Positions 37,532 to 46,095 of a DNA stretch of 64,000 nt are shown piece after piece. The notes under the pieces are model-generated. The model was given only the letters and a program-made list of their open reading frames with translations, did no database searches and was not told the origin of the DNA. The DNA comes from Lacinutrix himadriensis (lineage in GTDB: Bacteria; Bacteroidota; Bacteroidia; Flavobacteriales; Flavobacteriaceae): NCBI RefSeq assembly GCF_001418105.1, contig NZ_LIQI01000022.1:62001-126000 (forward strand), given 5' to 3'. Position 1 is the stretch's first letter; each line of letters begins with the position of its first letter. The translations under genes and the position numbers were made by a program.

Positions 37532-37921
37532 ATGAGTGAACAAGCAATATTTCAAAATATAGAAGAAGAAATATTACGTAATTTATCAGCAAGACATCAA
37601 AGAAATGATGGAACGATAAATATGAATGATGTAATTAACGAAGCATCAAATTGTTTAGCTGTAAACAACTTGTTGTCTGTGAAACAATTAAATGCACAAA
37701 CAGGAAGTAATATGACCAGTTTACCAGCAGAATCAATGACTTTACTTTTTAAAGGAATGGACATAGCATTAGAAAAGCATTTTAAAGCTAATTTCAACTC
37801 TGAACATTCAAGAATGATAAAGGAACGTTATGACAATATTATTTCTAACAACAATTCAAAGGATTTAATAAATAATCATTATAACGAATTATTTGGCTCA
37901 CACGGAGGAAATGTAATTTAA
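37532..37921 (+). CDS. Hypothetical protein, first of a two-gene cassette
   Basis: I do not recognise this 129-residue protein. It is soluble and mostly helical, with no signal peptide, membrane helix or cysteine cluster, and only one Cys (about residue 39). The ATG follows an A-rich leader. It lies 10 nt before the next gene on the same strand, so the two are probably made together. The pair is enclosed by a 10-bp inverted repeat, GTTAGCACAC at 37411-37420 and GTGTGCTAAC at about 38527-38536, like a mobile cassette. Confidence 0.65.
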   Translation: MSEQAIFQNIEEEILRNLSARHQRNDGTINMNDVINEASNCLAVNNLLSVKQLNAQTGSNMTSLPAESMTLLFKGMDIALEKHFKANFNSEHSRMIKERYDNIISNNNSKDLINNHYNELFGSHGGNVI

Positions 37922-37931
37922 TCTAACTAAT

Positions 37932-38525
37932 ATGTATAAAGCAACAATCTTTCAAAAGAATATTACAGGAAACTCATCAGAAAGCGAAAAAGCAATAGGA
38001 TTTGAGAACTGCGAAGTTGATATATCAAATAAACATTTAAGAATTACCAATAACGGAACTGAATTACTAAATTCTGAACTAAAATTGTTAGAAGAAGATT
38101 TTTCTACAATTTCATATTTAGGAAAATACGAAAATGGAATTGAATTTCGTGTAATTCGTCCGACTGATTTATCATTAGCAAATTTAAAAAACAGATTTAA
38201 TTGTGAAACAGCCTTTAGTATGGCAAGTGTTGACCCAAGTGGTTATGCAGTTCATTTTATTTTATCAAAATCTAACCAAGAGTCAAATATTGGAAAAGTA
38301 GTTGAGAAAGGAAAAACAGAACAGATACAACGATTAGTTGACGGTTCGATTATGGCTCTTCAAGCTAATTTACAAAGTAATTTTATAGATTATTCTAAAC
38401 GTATTTTATCTTTGGTTTCGAACACAAATGAATTATCGGAATATAATAATGCTGACCAAATAATAGAGGTAATGAAAGGAAATCGACATATTTATACGGA
38501 AACTGAAAATCAGCAAATAAAATAA
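37932..38525 (+). CDS. Hypothetical protein, second of a two-gene cassette
   Basis: I do not recognise this 197-residue protein. No signal peptide or membrane segment is visible. The first half looks beta-rich (ATIFQKNITGNSS, FENCEVDISNKHLRITNNG, IEFRVIRPTD) and the second half is helical, ending in a hydrophilic tail. It starts 10 nt after the 129-residue partner and ends just before the inverted boundary repeat at 38527, so it completes the cassette-like unit. A protein-interaction or small-molecule role cannot be told apart from sequence alone. Confidence 0.65.
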   Translation: MYKATIFQKNITGNSSESEKAIGFENCEVDISNKHLRITNNGTELLNSELKLLEEDFSTISYLGKYENGIEFRVIRPTDLSLANLKNRFNCETAFSMASVDPSGYAVHFILSKSNQESNIGKVVEKGKTEQIQRLVDGSIMALQANLQSNFIDYSKRILSLVSNTNELSEYNNADQIIEVMKGNRHIYTETENQQIK

Positions 38526-38660
38526 CGTGTGCTAACATCGCATAAAAATAATGCGTAGATTAGTACTTAAACAAAGAACAGTGCACTTTTGTTACTTCTG
38601 ATTTTCCTTCGGAAAATCCTCGCACACAAAAACGCACAATTCTTATACGTAACCGTTGTG
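38526..38660 (+). repeat. Cassette-like spacer 1
   Basis: The 135-bp spacer begins CGTGTGCTAACA and ends ACCGTTGTGCATA, with a hairpin GATTTTCC-TTC-GGAAAATC (about 38602-38620) in the middle. The same plan (ACAC/GTTG ends, GAAAATCC...GGATTTTC hairpin) recurs at 39866-40003. It resembles the joints of gene-cassette arrays but does not match the integron attC core sites exactly. Confidence 0.5.
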
Positions 38661-38685
38661 CATAATGCAAAAAACCAATTTAACT

Positions 38686-39861
38686 ATGAAACAGATATTT
38701 ACAATTATATTTTTCTTTGTTTTCTTGTTTTCATTTGCGCAAACAAATTCCAATCACGTGTATGTAAGTGGTTACTATAAAAGTAACGGAACTTATGTTC
38801 AACCACATTATCGAACTGCACCAAATAGAACGAATAGAGATAACTTCTCTACACGTGGAAATACCAATCCATATACAGGAGAAAAAGGATATATTACACC
38901 TGACGGCAATGCATCTTCAACATACACAACAAATTCATATTCAAATACAAATACAACTTATCCTATAACCACTTACAATTCAACTTCTACCAGCACATCA
39001 AATAACTCGTATAACTCTACAAGTATTTATACAACTACAAGTTCTTACGGTCAGCTATGGAGGGAACCATCTCTACTTGATGCAATTCGTCCAATTGAGA
39101 AAGGAAGTCGGGTAAAAGTCATAGAATATGAAGATGAGTTTTATAAAGTAATATCTAATGGAACTATTGGCTATATAAATATTATTACTATTAACGAAAA
39201 CTCAAAAATGAGAAGCCTAAAAAAAGGCGAAAAAGAATATTCTAATTCAACAGAATCTAAAGCGAAAGTAAATGAAATATTTGATATAGAAGTATCGAAA
39301 ATATATATACTACCAAGTAAGTTTGTATCCGCAAGAGAAGCAAATTTACGATTAGGACCGACTACAATTACTAATGTTTTGACTACAATAAAGCAAAATG
39401 ATAAAATTAGGATTATTGATAATTCAACTTATAGTTCTTGGACGAAAATAATTGTAGAAGCTGATAACGGATTTTACATCGGATTTTTAAGTAACAGTTT
39501 AATCTCTGATAACAAAATAGAAAATAAAGAACAAATTGACGGTCCAACTTCAGTTGTAAAGAGTTTCCTTAAACATTTAGATAAAGAAGAATTTTATAGT
39601 GCATTCTCATTAACAAATAACCCAAGTTGGAATAAAAATGGTGGATATAGTTGGTTTTCTTCAACAGATGCATATGGCGGAATTGATTACGTTACAATTT
39701 ATGAAGTTAGACTTGAAAATGCTTATGATGACCAAGCTGTTGTATTTGCAGATTATTACGCCAGCGACCCTCTACATACCTCTAGAAGATGGAAACAAAT
39801 TTTGATTTTGGAATATCAATATGGGAAATGGAAAATAGTCAAAACTAAATTAGTAGAATAA
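38686..39861 (+). CDS. Secreted protein with two SH3-like domains
   Basis: The start is the ATG at 38686 (MKQIFTIIFFFVFLFSFAQT, signal peptide); upstream codons belong to the spacer. Of 391 residues, 25-75 carry a conserved secreted-protein motif (VYVSGYYKSNGTYVQPHYR, then NPYTGEKG). Residues 75-125 are a Ser/Thr/Asn/Tyr-rich linker. Two bacterial SH3-like domains follow (near SRVKVIEYEDEFYKV and ANLRLGPTTITNVL). The last ~110 residues resemble an NTF2-type domain ending WKIVKTKLVE. It probably binds cell-wall or surface material; the exact ligand is unknown. It sits alone between two cassette-like spacers. Confidence 0.7.
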   Translation: MKQIFTIIFFFVFLFSFAQTNSNHVYVSGYYKSNGTYVQPHYRTAPNRTNRDNFSTRGNTNPYTGEKGYITPDGNASSTYTTNSYSNTNTTYPITTYNSTSTSTSNNSYNSTSIYTTTSSYGQLWREPSLLDAIRPIEKGSRVKVIEYEDEFYKVISNGTIGYINIITINENSKMRSLKKGEKEYSNSTESKAKVNEIFDIEVSKIYILPSKFVSAREANLRLGPTTITNVLTTIKQNDKIRIIDNSTYSSWTKIIVEADNGFYIGFLSNSLISDNKIENKEQIDGPTSVVKSFLKHLDKEEFYSAFSLTNNPSWNKNGGYSWFSSTDAYGGIDYVTIYEVRLENAYDDQAVVFADYYASDPLHTSRRWKQILILEYQYGKWKIVKTKLVE

Positions 39862-39865
39862 GCAC

Positions 39866-40003
39866 TACACACAACAACGTTTATAATTAATGGCTAATTC
39901 TAGCATACTTACGAAAATCCTTGCGGATTTTCTATTCAGTTTATATTTGCTAAATTAGTTGCTCGAACCACGCAAGTATTAATATATGAACACGTGCCCA
40001 ACA
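39866..40003 (+). repeat. Cassette-like spacer 2
   Basis: It begins CACTACACACAACAACG, holds a GAAAATCC-TTGC-GGATTTTC hairpin (about 39914-39933), and ends ACGTGCCCAACAT. It is similar in plan to spacer 1 though not in every base. Such spacers appear to mark where unrelated genes were joined. Confidence 0.5.
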
Positions 40004-40019
40004 TTTGAAAAATTTAATT

Positions 40020-40757
40020 ATGCATAAAATTTTGTCCTTATTATTTCTTAGCAGTAGCTTTTTATCCTTTTCTCAAGATATTATTGTTAAAAAAGATGGT
40101 GACTCTATTTATTCTAAAATCTTAGAAGTTCAAATTAATGAAATTAAATATAAAAGAACAGACCATGTAAATGGTCCGCTTTACACTATTTCTAAAAAAG
40201 ATATTTCTAGAATTTCATATGAAACCGGTCGCGTTGAATATTTTCAAGGTGTACATAATGAATCTTTTGAAAGTGTAGGTAATGATGATTATGAACGTGA
40301 TGATGATTATTTTAAAATAATAAAAGCGCTAAAGGACTATAATCTAGAAGAAACAAAATCGCTAATTAAGAAGACCATAGATAGTTTTTGCTTTAACCGT
40401 AGTAATTCATTAGGTAAGTTTAACAATAATGATCAAATGCGATTAATCGCTGAATTTGAAGGTGATTATTTAAGATTATATAAGATTGATAATCTTGGAC
40501 AATTTTGGCAAGATAAACCTGGAAGAAAGATTGATTTTTTTTTACACGACTTTTCAGGTTATTGTGATTTTCATGAAATTTCTTATCGAGGTCATAATTA
40601 CGCATACCTTAACGCATATATTCCAAGGTTAATAAATTCTAAAAAAAATAAGTGGAGTAGTAAATACAAATTTACTATAAAAGTAAAAGGTCATGGAAAT
40701 GCAGAAATTCTTTTAAACGCACTTAAGCATTACAATGAACTTTTATTGAATAAATAA
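40020..40757 (+). CDS. Hypothetical secreted protein
   Basis: From the ATG at 40020 the 245-residue product has a signal peptide (MHKILSLLFLSSSFLSFSQ). It is followed by the common Bacteroidota motif IIVKKDGDSIYSKILEVQIN and IKYKRTDHVNGPLYTISKKD, a small beta domain often found at the start of secreted proteins of unknown role. A TTG five codons earlier is less likely. The rest (residues 75-245) has no motif I know. A gap of about 140 bp to the next gene contains only weak inverted repeats. Confidence 0.65.
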   Translation: MHKILSLLFLSSSFLSFSQDIIVKKDGDSIYSKILEVQINEIKYKRTDHVNGPLYTISKKDISRISYETGRVEYFQGVHNESFESVGNDDYERDDDYFKIIKALKDYNLEETKSLIKKTIDSFCFNRSNSLGKFNNNDQMRLIAEFEGDYLRLYKIDNLGQFWQDKPGRKIDFFLHDFSGYCDFHEISYRGHNYAYLNAYIPRLINSKKNKWSSKYKFTIKVKGHGNAEILLNALKHYNELLLNK

Positions 40758-40897
40758 TAATATTATATATACCTTAAAATGAATTGTATTTTTTATTGAT
40801 TCATTAAAAACCGCTTGCAACACCTTATATAATTTATTTCTAGTTCTAGCCTAAATACAAAGAACTGGAGAAGTATAGATTTTAAAATACTATAATA

Positions 40898-41155
40898 ATG
40901 GAGAAAAGATTTTTAATTTATGAAAACTGGAGAGCTGAAAACAAAGCCGTTGTGCATAAATCAGAATGTGGACACGCCAACGAAGGACATACTAAAATAA
41001 CAAATCAATGGCTTCGTGAAAACCCTTCTTCCAATGATAGATGGTTTGGTTATTTTTCTACTTTAAATGAAGCAATCTCCTTTGGTGCATTAATACCAAA
41101 CAGGAATCTAAAACTATGTGGACATTGTTTAATTAATGAAAAAAACGAATTATGA
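40898..41155 (+). CDS. Small Cys/His protein, hypothetical
   Basis: An 85-residue soluble protein begins MEKRFLIYENWRAENKAVVH. Two knuckle-like pairs, ECGH near residue 24 and LCGHC near residue 74, could bind one zinc ion. The FGYFSTLNEAISFG segment is aromatic. Small proteins of this kind occur scattered in many genomes without a known function. The stop overlaps the next start by 4 nt (ATGA), so it is translated together with the lipoprotein gene. Confidence 0.65.
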   Translation: MEKRFLIYENWRAENKAVVHKSECGHANEGHTKITNQWLRENPSSNDRWFGYFSTLNEAISFGALIPNRNLKLCGHCLINEKNEL

Positions 41156-41919
41156 AAAAAATTCTAATCCTTTCTTTTTTGACAATTTTAATAATTTCTT
41201 GTCAATCGAATTCTAATTTTAATAAAAAAAACAACTATTACAAAGGAATCGAAAACGAAAGGGAAATATATCTGACTTTCATCAATGACACAATAGTTGC
41301 CATTAATCAAGATAGTTTAAAAACTTGTGGTTGGAGTTTTATGTTTTTTAAGTCAAATGAAAATGGTCTTTATAAAACGAACGAATTAAAAACCGACACA
41401 ATTTGGTTTAAAACACTAAATAATAATGTCGTAATGACTGAAACAAATGATAGTTTGATTTTTGAAAAAATCGAATTATCCAAATCAGAAATTGATAGAA
41501 TCCAAAAGGACATAGAAATTTCTCAAAACTTTGCAGTTAAAGGTATTATTTATGAATGTGGTTATACAATTAAAGATGTTAGCTATTTTTATGAAAGTGC
41601 TATTCAGGAAGCGAAATACAATCTAAAAAACCCAAATTCAGCAAAATTCAACAAAGCTTATATTCATAAACATAAGAATTTTAATGAAAATAATAAATAT
41701 GTAAAAACTAAAACAACATTAGTAACTCTAGATATTGAGGCTAAAAATGGATTTGGAAATTTTACTGAAAACACATATTATGTATTCTTTATACCTGATC
41801 CAAATAATGAATCAAAATACGATATAAAATTTAGTGATTCTTCGATTTTGGAAAATGACATAATGAGCAGTTATCAAAAGGCTGTTAATGAATTAGAGGA
41901 AATGAAAATGGAGGATTAA
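41152..41919 (+). CDS. Putative lipoprotein, hypothetical
   Basis: This 255-residue protein opens with a lipoprotein signal peptide, MKKILILSFLTILIISC, with the lipidated cysteine at residue 17. The mature part is Asn/Lys-rich with beta-strand-like repeats of polar and hydrophobic residues and a helical C-terminus (SSYQKAVNELEEMKMED). I recognise no family domain. It is coupled to the preceding small Cys/His protein and ends 37 nt before copy 2 of the island repeat, forming the last gene inside the bracketed segment. Confidence 0.65.
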   Translation: MKKILILSFLTILIISCQSNSNFNKKNNYYKGIENEREIYLTFINDTIVAINQDSLKTCGWSFMFFKSNENGLYKTNELKTDTIWFKTLNNNVVMTETNDSLIFEKIELSKSEIDRIQKDIEISQNFAVKGIIYECGYTIKDVSYFYESAIQEAKYNLKNPNSAKFNKAYIHKHKNFNENNKYVKTKTTLVTLDIEAKNGFGNFTENTYYVFFIPDPNNESKYDIKFSDSSILENDIMSSYQKAVNELEEMKMED

Positions 41920-41956
41920 AACTTATACAATTTACTGCTTGTAAAAGCTAACAAAA

Positions 41957-42104
41957 AAAAATACGTAGAAGTACGTATTTGTTTTGGTGTTTGTAAATGG
42001 TAGGTTTGTTTAGAACGACTTTACAGAATATACGAACCATTAATTTTACTATAAACAGATTTAGTTACTGGCTATGATTGATAAATGTTACTATATAACG
42101 AGTT
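41957..42104 (+). repeat. Island-flanking direct repeat, copy 2
   Basis: This is the partner of 37273-37413. It starts ATACGTAGAAGTACGTATTT, shares TGTAAATGGTA, GTTTGTTTAGAACGACTTT and GATAAATGTTACTATATAAC, and differs mainly in a central stretch near 42022-42050. The next gene begins 29 bp after it. Confidence 0.85.
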
Positions 42105-42133
42105 TTACACAATTTGACCAACAACACGAATAA

Positions 42134-43105
42134 ATGACTATAAAAGAAGCTATTTTAAAAGTATTAGAAGACAACATTGGTTCTTTCACATATTTGGAAG
42201 TTCTGAAAATGATTGACGAAAAGAATTATATTGATTGGGGAAATGCAAAAACTCCTTCTGATACAATTGGAGCTCAATTAGGGCATTTTATTAGGCAAAA
42301 TGACTCAAGAGTTAAGCGAGTTAAAGGAAAAAAAGGATTTGAATACTATTTAGCAAAATACGAAAGCGAGTTAAATTTATCCGAAGTTGTTGAAAAGGAA
42401 TCTTTAATTAAAAAACCAGCTTCAAAAAAGTATCAAGAACGAGATTTACATAAACTTTTAAGCTCATATTTAAAAAGTCAAAATATATACTCGAAAACAA
42501 TATTCCACGAAAAATCAGCGAATAGTAAAGATGACCATCAAAAATGGATTCATCCGGATATGTTAGGAATTGACTTTTTGAACCTTAAAAACTCATCAAG
42601 TAATGCGTTATTAAAAGTTATAAATAAAGCAGACGCATTTAACTTGATATCGTACGAATTAAAAAGAGAAATAAAATCTGACTACGAATTGAAAAAATGC
42701 TTCTTCCAAGCTGTTTCGAATTCAAGTTGGGCGAATTATGGATATTTAGTTGCATTTGAGATAAGTAAAAACTTAATGAATGAAATGGAACGACTTAACC
42801 AATCTTTCGGAATTGGAATTATAGAATTAAACGGAAACCCATACGAAAGTAAAATTTTGTTTCAACCAACTTACAAAGAATTGGATTTTAAGACAATTGA
42901 CAAGTTGTGCGAAATAAATACTGAATTTGAAAAATTTATTGGACAAACCGAAACTATGTTAATTGCTCCTGAAAAGTATGTAAAAGGAACAAAAAAGGAA
43001 TTTGAAAGTTTTTGTGACGATTATTTTAAAACAGATTCCGAAATTGAAAAGTATTGTAAGGAAAAGAATATTCCGTTAGAAGAAGAAGAAGAAAAAACTG
43101 TGTAG
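42134..43105 (+). CDS. HARE-HTH protein with putative PD-(D/E)xK nuclease domain (HrgA-like)
   Basis: In this 323-residue protein, residues 1-75 match the HARE-HTH winged-helix domain (TIKEAILKVLEDNIGSFTY, then PSDTIGAQLGHFIRQNDSRV), known from restriction-linked and chromatin proteins. Residues 100-210 show QERDLHKLLSSYL, HPDMLGIDFL and SYELKREI, with spacing that would suit a PD-(D/E)xK nuclease core (Asp-142, Glu-175, Lys-177). The arrangement resembles HrgA of Helicobacter, a restriction-associated protein. No methyltransferase or other defence gene is adjacent. The function as a modification-sensing or orphan restriction factor is inference. Confidence 0.65.
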   Translation: MTIKEAILKVLEDNIGSFTYLEVLKMIDEKNYIDWGNAKTPSDTIGAQLGHFIRQNDSRVKRVKGKKGFEYYLAKYESELNLSEVVEKESLIKKPASKKYQERDLHKLLSSYLKSQNIYSKTIFHEKSANSKDDHQKWIHPDMLGIDFLNLKNSSSNALLKVINKADAFNLISYELKREIKSDYELKKCFFQAVSNSSWANYGYLVAFEISKNLMNEMERLNQSFGIGIIELNGNPYESKILFQPTYKELDFKTIDKLCEINTEFEKFIGQTETMLIAPEKYVKGTKKEFESFCDDYFKTDSEIEKYCKEKNIPLEEEEEKTV

Positions 43106-43134
43106 AACACACAAATATAAATAATAACCAACCC

Positions 43135-43167
43135 AAAAAAGCCTTCTTTTTCCAAGAAGGTTTTTTT
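43135..43167 (+). terminator. Terminator after the HrgA-like gene
   Basis: AAAAAAGCCTTCTT pairs with AAGAAGGTTTTTTT around TTTCC (stem 43142-43148 with 43154-43160), ending in a T-run. Confidence 0.85.
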
Positions 43168-43262
43168 GCGTTAAGGATGGCAGTGGCATCCTTTTGTTTT
43201 TACAAAAGATACAACGTACAGCCTGACGCTACGTAGCTTTTCAGCGAAGTAGGGTAACGCCC
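43168..43262 (-). repeat. Dispersed GGGCGTTA...TAACGC element, reverse copy
   Basis: Read on the minus strand it begins GGGCGTTACCCTACTTCGC, contains GTATCTTTTG and ends AAAGGATGCC...CCTTAACGC. The ends match the elements at 18222-18348 and 48664-48816. A further TTCCCGCCTTCGCGGGAA hairpin follows at about 43340-43357. Confidence 0.65.
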
Positions 43263-43356
43263 AAATTATAGAGATTTTGGTTCATTTTGAGAGATTACCA
43301 CGTCGTTTCCTCCTCGAAATGCCAGTTGCTTCATGGGGTTCCCGCCTTCGCGGGAA

Positions 43357-46053
43357 TTACAAATTATACTTCACACTAAACACCACATAACGTGGTTGTA
43401 TGTAATATTCTCTATTACTCACCGAAATGTTTCCTGTGTTACTCTGGCTCAAGCTTTGCGTGTCTAACAAGTTGGTTGCACCTACTTTGTATTCCCAAGA
43501 GCTATCTTTTTTCTGATAGGTTAAAGAAGCGTCTAAAAAGCCATATTTATTCAATGACGTTTCGGTGTTTCTAAAATCGTAATAACTGTATTCGGTAACA
43601 AAACTAAAGTCTTTTAAAATCACAGCATCCACGTTTATAAATGGTCTGTGGGTATAAAACTTGGTGTTGTTATTTCCTTGATCGTTATCGTTGATGGTTA
43701 AGTCGTACCCCAATTCTACGTTTGGTGCATTCTTAAAAAAGGTGCTTACTCGAGAACCATAGGTTTGTGTAAAGCTTTTGTTTTCACTTTGATTTCCGCC
43801 TACAAATTGGTTAAAGGTTGCCCAGCTCCAAGATCCAGAAAGGTTGGCTTTTATTTTTCCGAAACGACGTTCAAAGCGTCCACGAGCAGAAAAAGTCTCG
43901 TCTGCAAAATCGGAATTAAAAGGTGTGGAAGTGGTAATTACACTTTCGAAATCGGTGCTATTTCTAATGCCATCGATATTTTTAGAATAGTTTAAAAATC
44001 CGAATACGTTGGTATAATTAAACATATTAAAACTAAAATACGATAGGTTTAAATTATGTGACAACGAGTTTTCTAATTCGCGATTTCCAGAAAATAAGGA
44101 ACTGTAGTTATTCATAATTAAACCTTCTGCCAATTGCGTAACATCGGTAAAATTGGTTTGCATGGAATAACGCAGGTTTAGATTTTCACTCTTTTTAAGT
44201 TGTAATCTTATAGTCGCATCTGGTAAAATTCTAGCAAAACTGTTGGAGTTTGTAGTTCCAAATTGCGTATCCTTGGTATTGTAAGCATGTGCCGAAAAAC
44301 CAGGTGTTAATGTGAACTTTCCTGCTTTTAAGTTATAATGCACGCCTACATAAGCGTCACTAAACGTATAATCTACAAAATTGGTATTGGAACCTTCGGC
44401 TGGTGTTGGATCATATTGAGAACCATCATCTAAAATTTGAAAGATCTCCGAATTGAATTTCTGGTTGCTATATACCAAACCTACGGTATAATTAAGATTA
44501 CTCTTTTGGTTAAGTACATTCCAGTAATTTAATTTGGCATCTAATTTATTGGACTTTACACGTTTGTTTTGTGCAGCATCATAAGCAGTTTGTGCGTTAT
44601 CATATCCTAAAGCACTTGCCGTGTTAGAATAGGTTGCTTTGTCTTCAATAAAGGCATTGTAAAAAGGATCTTCGTCTTGTAGTAAATGTTGTGCTTCGAA
44701 AGAGAAAATATTGTTTTCGTTTAAGGTATAGTAGTAATTTAAATTCTGATTAATACTATATGGGGTTTGCTCTTCTATTTGATCTACTTGTCCTAAAACA
44801 GAAGAATTGAAAAAACGATTTTGTGTTTGCTTCGATAGCCTTCCGAAGATATCATAATCCAATTGATTATTCGCATCTGGTTTATAGACTGCACTTAATT
44901 TTAGTAAACCTAAATTACTTTCTTGTTGGGTGTAATTGGTAGTAGACTCGTCTGGAATACTCAGTTCATCATCGGTATAGGTAACTTCATTATTCTCACG
45001 AATTGCGGTTTTGGTTCCGGAGAAAATTCCGAATCCACTTAACGTTAATGCTTTGTTTGGCGCATGGCTAAAGTTTGCTGCAGCGAATTTAGTATCGATA
45101 CTTTCGGCTTTATTATTGGTTGTATTTAAAAAACCTAAACTATTATCCCCTAAACTAATATTGGTTCCACTACTCTGACTTAGGTTTCTAAATCCTCCAG
45201 TAAAATTAAAATAGTCTCTACGTGTAAAGGCTATTTCTCCCGTATTATTTAAATCTCCAATAAAGTTGATGCTTGTTTTCGGACTGTAGAAAAACAGCTT
45301 GGGTTGCACTTTGTACAATCCGTCATCGCTTGCAATTCCTGCTCCAACCGTAATATCTCCAAACCAGAATTTATCTTTTCCTTCTTTCAGTTTGATATTA
45401 ATCGCAATATTATCATCGTTATTGGTAACACTACTTAATTGCCCTACTTCGCTAAAGTTTTTAAGTACTTGTACTTTATCTACGGCATTAGAAGGAATAT
45501 TTTTTGCCGCTAATTTGGTATCTCCGTCAAAGAAATCTTTACCATCGACCATGATTTTAGTGACTTTCTTTCCTTCTACTTCAATCTCACCATCGTCGGT
45601 AATTTCTACTCCAGGAAGCTTCTTTAAAACATCTTCTAGTTTTCTTTCGGTTCCCGTTTTAAAAGAATCGGCGTTATACACAATGGTATCTCCTTTTACG
45701 GTTACTGGCATTTCATAGACTAGTTCTACTTCGTCTAAAGTATTATCGTCTTGTAAGGTATAATTTCTAGTAAGGTCTTCTTCTTTGGTACTAAAAAGGT
45801 CTTCGGTAGTTTTCATACCAATATAACTCACTTGTATTTGGTAGCTAGAATTCTTCTCTAAAGAGAGTTTATAACGTCCGGTATCATTGGTAATTCCGTA
45901 AGAATCTAATGCTTTTGTTTCTTGATTTATGGCAACAACATTGGCAAGTTCTAAAGGGTTACCAATACTATCTTTCACTACTCCTTCTACTCTAACTTGA
46001 GCAAAAGTGGTGCTTGCTACTAAACAGATTAGTAGCGTTAAAAGGTTTTTCAT
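43357..46053 (-). CDS. Outer-membrane beta-barrel protein, TonB-dependent-receptor-like with carboxypeptidase-regulatory domain
   Basis: This 898-residue exported protein has a signal peptide (MKNLLTLLICLVASTTFAQ). A carboxypeptidase-D regulatory-like beta-sandwich occupies residues 20-105 (VEGVVKDSIGNPLELANVV). Next come a plug-like region with LEDVLKKLPGVEITDDGEIE and KKVTKIMVDGKDFFDGD, and then a long barrel of alternating strands ending RYVVFSVKYNL. It looks like the outer-membrane beta-barrel family close to TonB receptors, without a typical TonB box that I can see. It probably imports or binds a nutrient. It is co-transcribed with the GLPGLI gene upstream, from which it is 42 nt away. 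Confidence 0.85.
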   Translation of the reverse strand: MKNLLTLLICLVASTTFAQVRVEGVVKDSIGNPLELANVVAINQETKALDSYGITNDTGRYKLSLEKNSSYQIQVSYIGMKTTEDLFSTKEEDLTRNYTLQDDNTLDEVELVYEMPVTVKGDTIVYNADSFKTGTERKLEDVLKKLPGVEITDDGEIEVEGKKVTKIMVDGKDFFDGDTKLAAKNIPSNAVDKVQVLKNFSEVGQLSSVTNNDDNIAINIKLKEGKDKFWFGDITVGAGIASDDGLYKVQPKLFFYSPKTSINFIGDLNNTGEIAFTRRDYFNFTGGFRNLSQSSGTNISLGDNSLGFLNTTNNKAESIDTKFAAANFSHAPNKALTLSGFGIFSGTKTAIRENNEVTYTDDELSIPDESTTNYTQQESNLGLLKLSAVYKPDANNQLDYDIFGRLSKQTQNRFFNSSVLGQVDQIEEQTPYSINQNLNYYYTLNENNIFSFEAQHLLQDEDPFYNAFIEDKATYSNTASALGYDNAQTAYDAAQNKRVKSNKLDAKLNYWNVLNQKSNLNYTVGLVYSNQKFNSEIFQILDDGSQYDPTPAEGSNTNFVDYTFSDAYVGVHYNLKAGKFTLTPGFSAHAYNTKDTQFGTTNSNSFARILPDATIRLQLKKSENLNLRYSMQTNFTDVTQLAEGLIMNNYSSLFSGNRELENSLSHNLNLSYFSFNMFNYTNVFGFLNYSKNIDGIRNSTDFESVITTSTPFNSDFADETFSARGRFERRFGKIKANLSGSWSWATFNQFVGGNQSENKSFTQTYGSRVSTFFKNAPNVELGYDLTINDNDQGNNNTKFYTHRPFINVDAVILKDFSFVTEYSYYDFRNTETSLNKYGFLDASLTYQKKDSSWEYKVGATNLLDTQSLSQSNTGNISVSNREYYIQPRYVVFSVKYNL

Positions 46054-46095
46054 TTTTAAAATTTAAGGTTGGTTTAAATGGAATATTTTACTGGA

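Noticed and set aside
37532-38525. Toxin-antitoxin pair
   Set aside because: Two adjacent small genes suggested it, but neither shows a known toxin or antitoxin motif and the second is long for such a system.
38526-40003. True integron attC sites
   Set aside because: The spacers have hairpins and inverted ends, but their core sites do not match RYYYAAC/GTTRRRY in the right places, and there is no integrase in the window.
37273-42104. CRISPR array from the repeated sequences
   Set aside because: Only two long copies 4.5 kb apart, no regular spacers and no cas genes.
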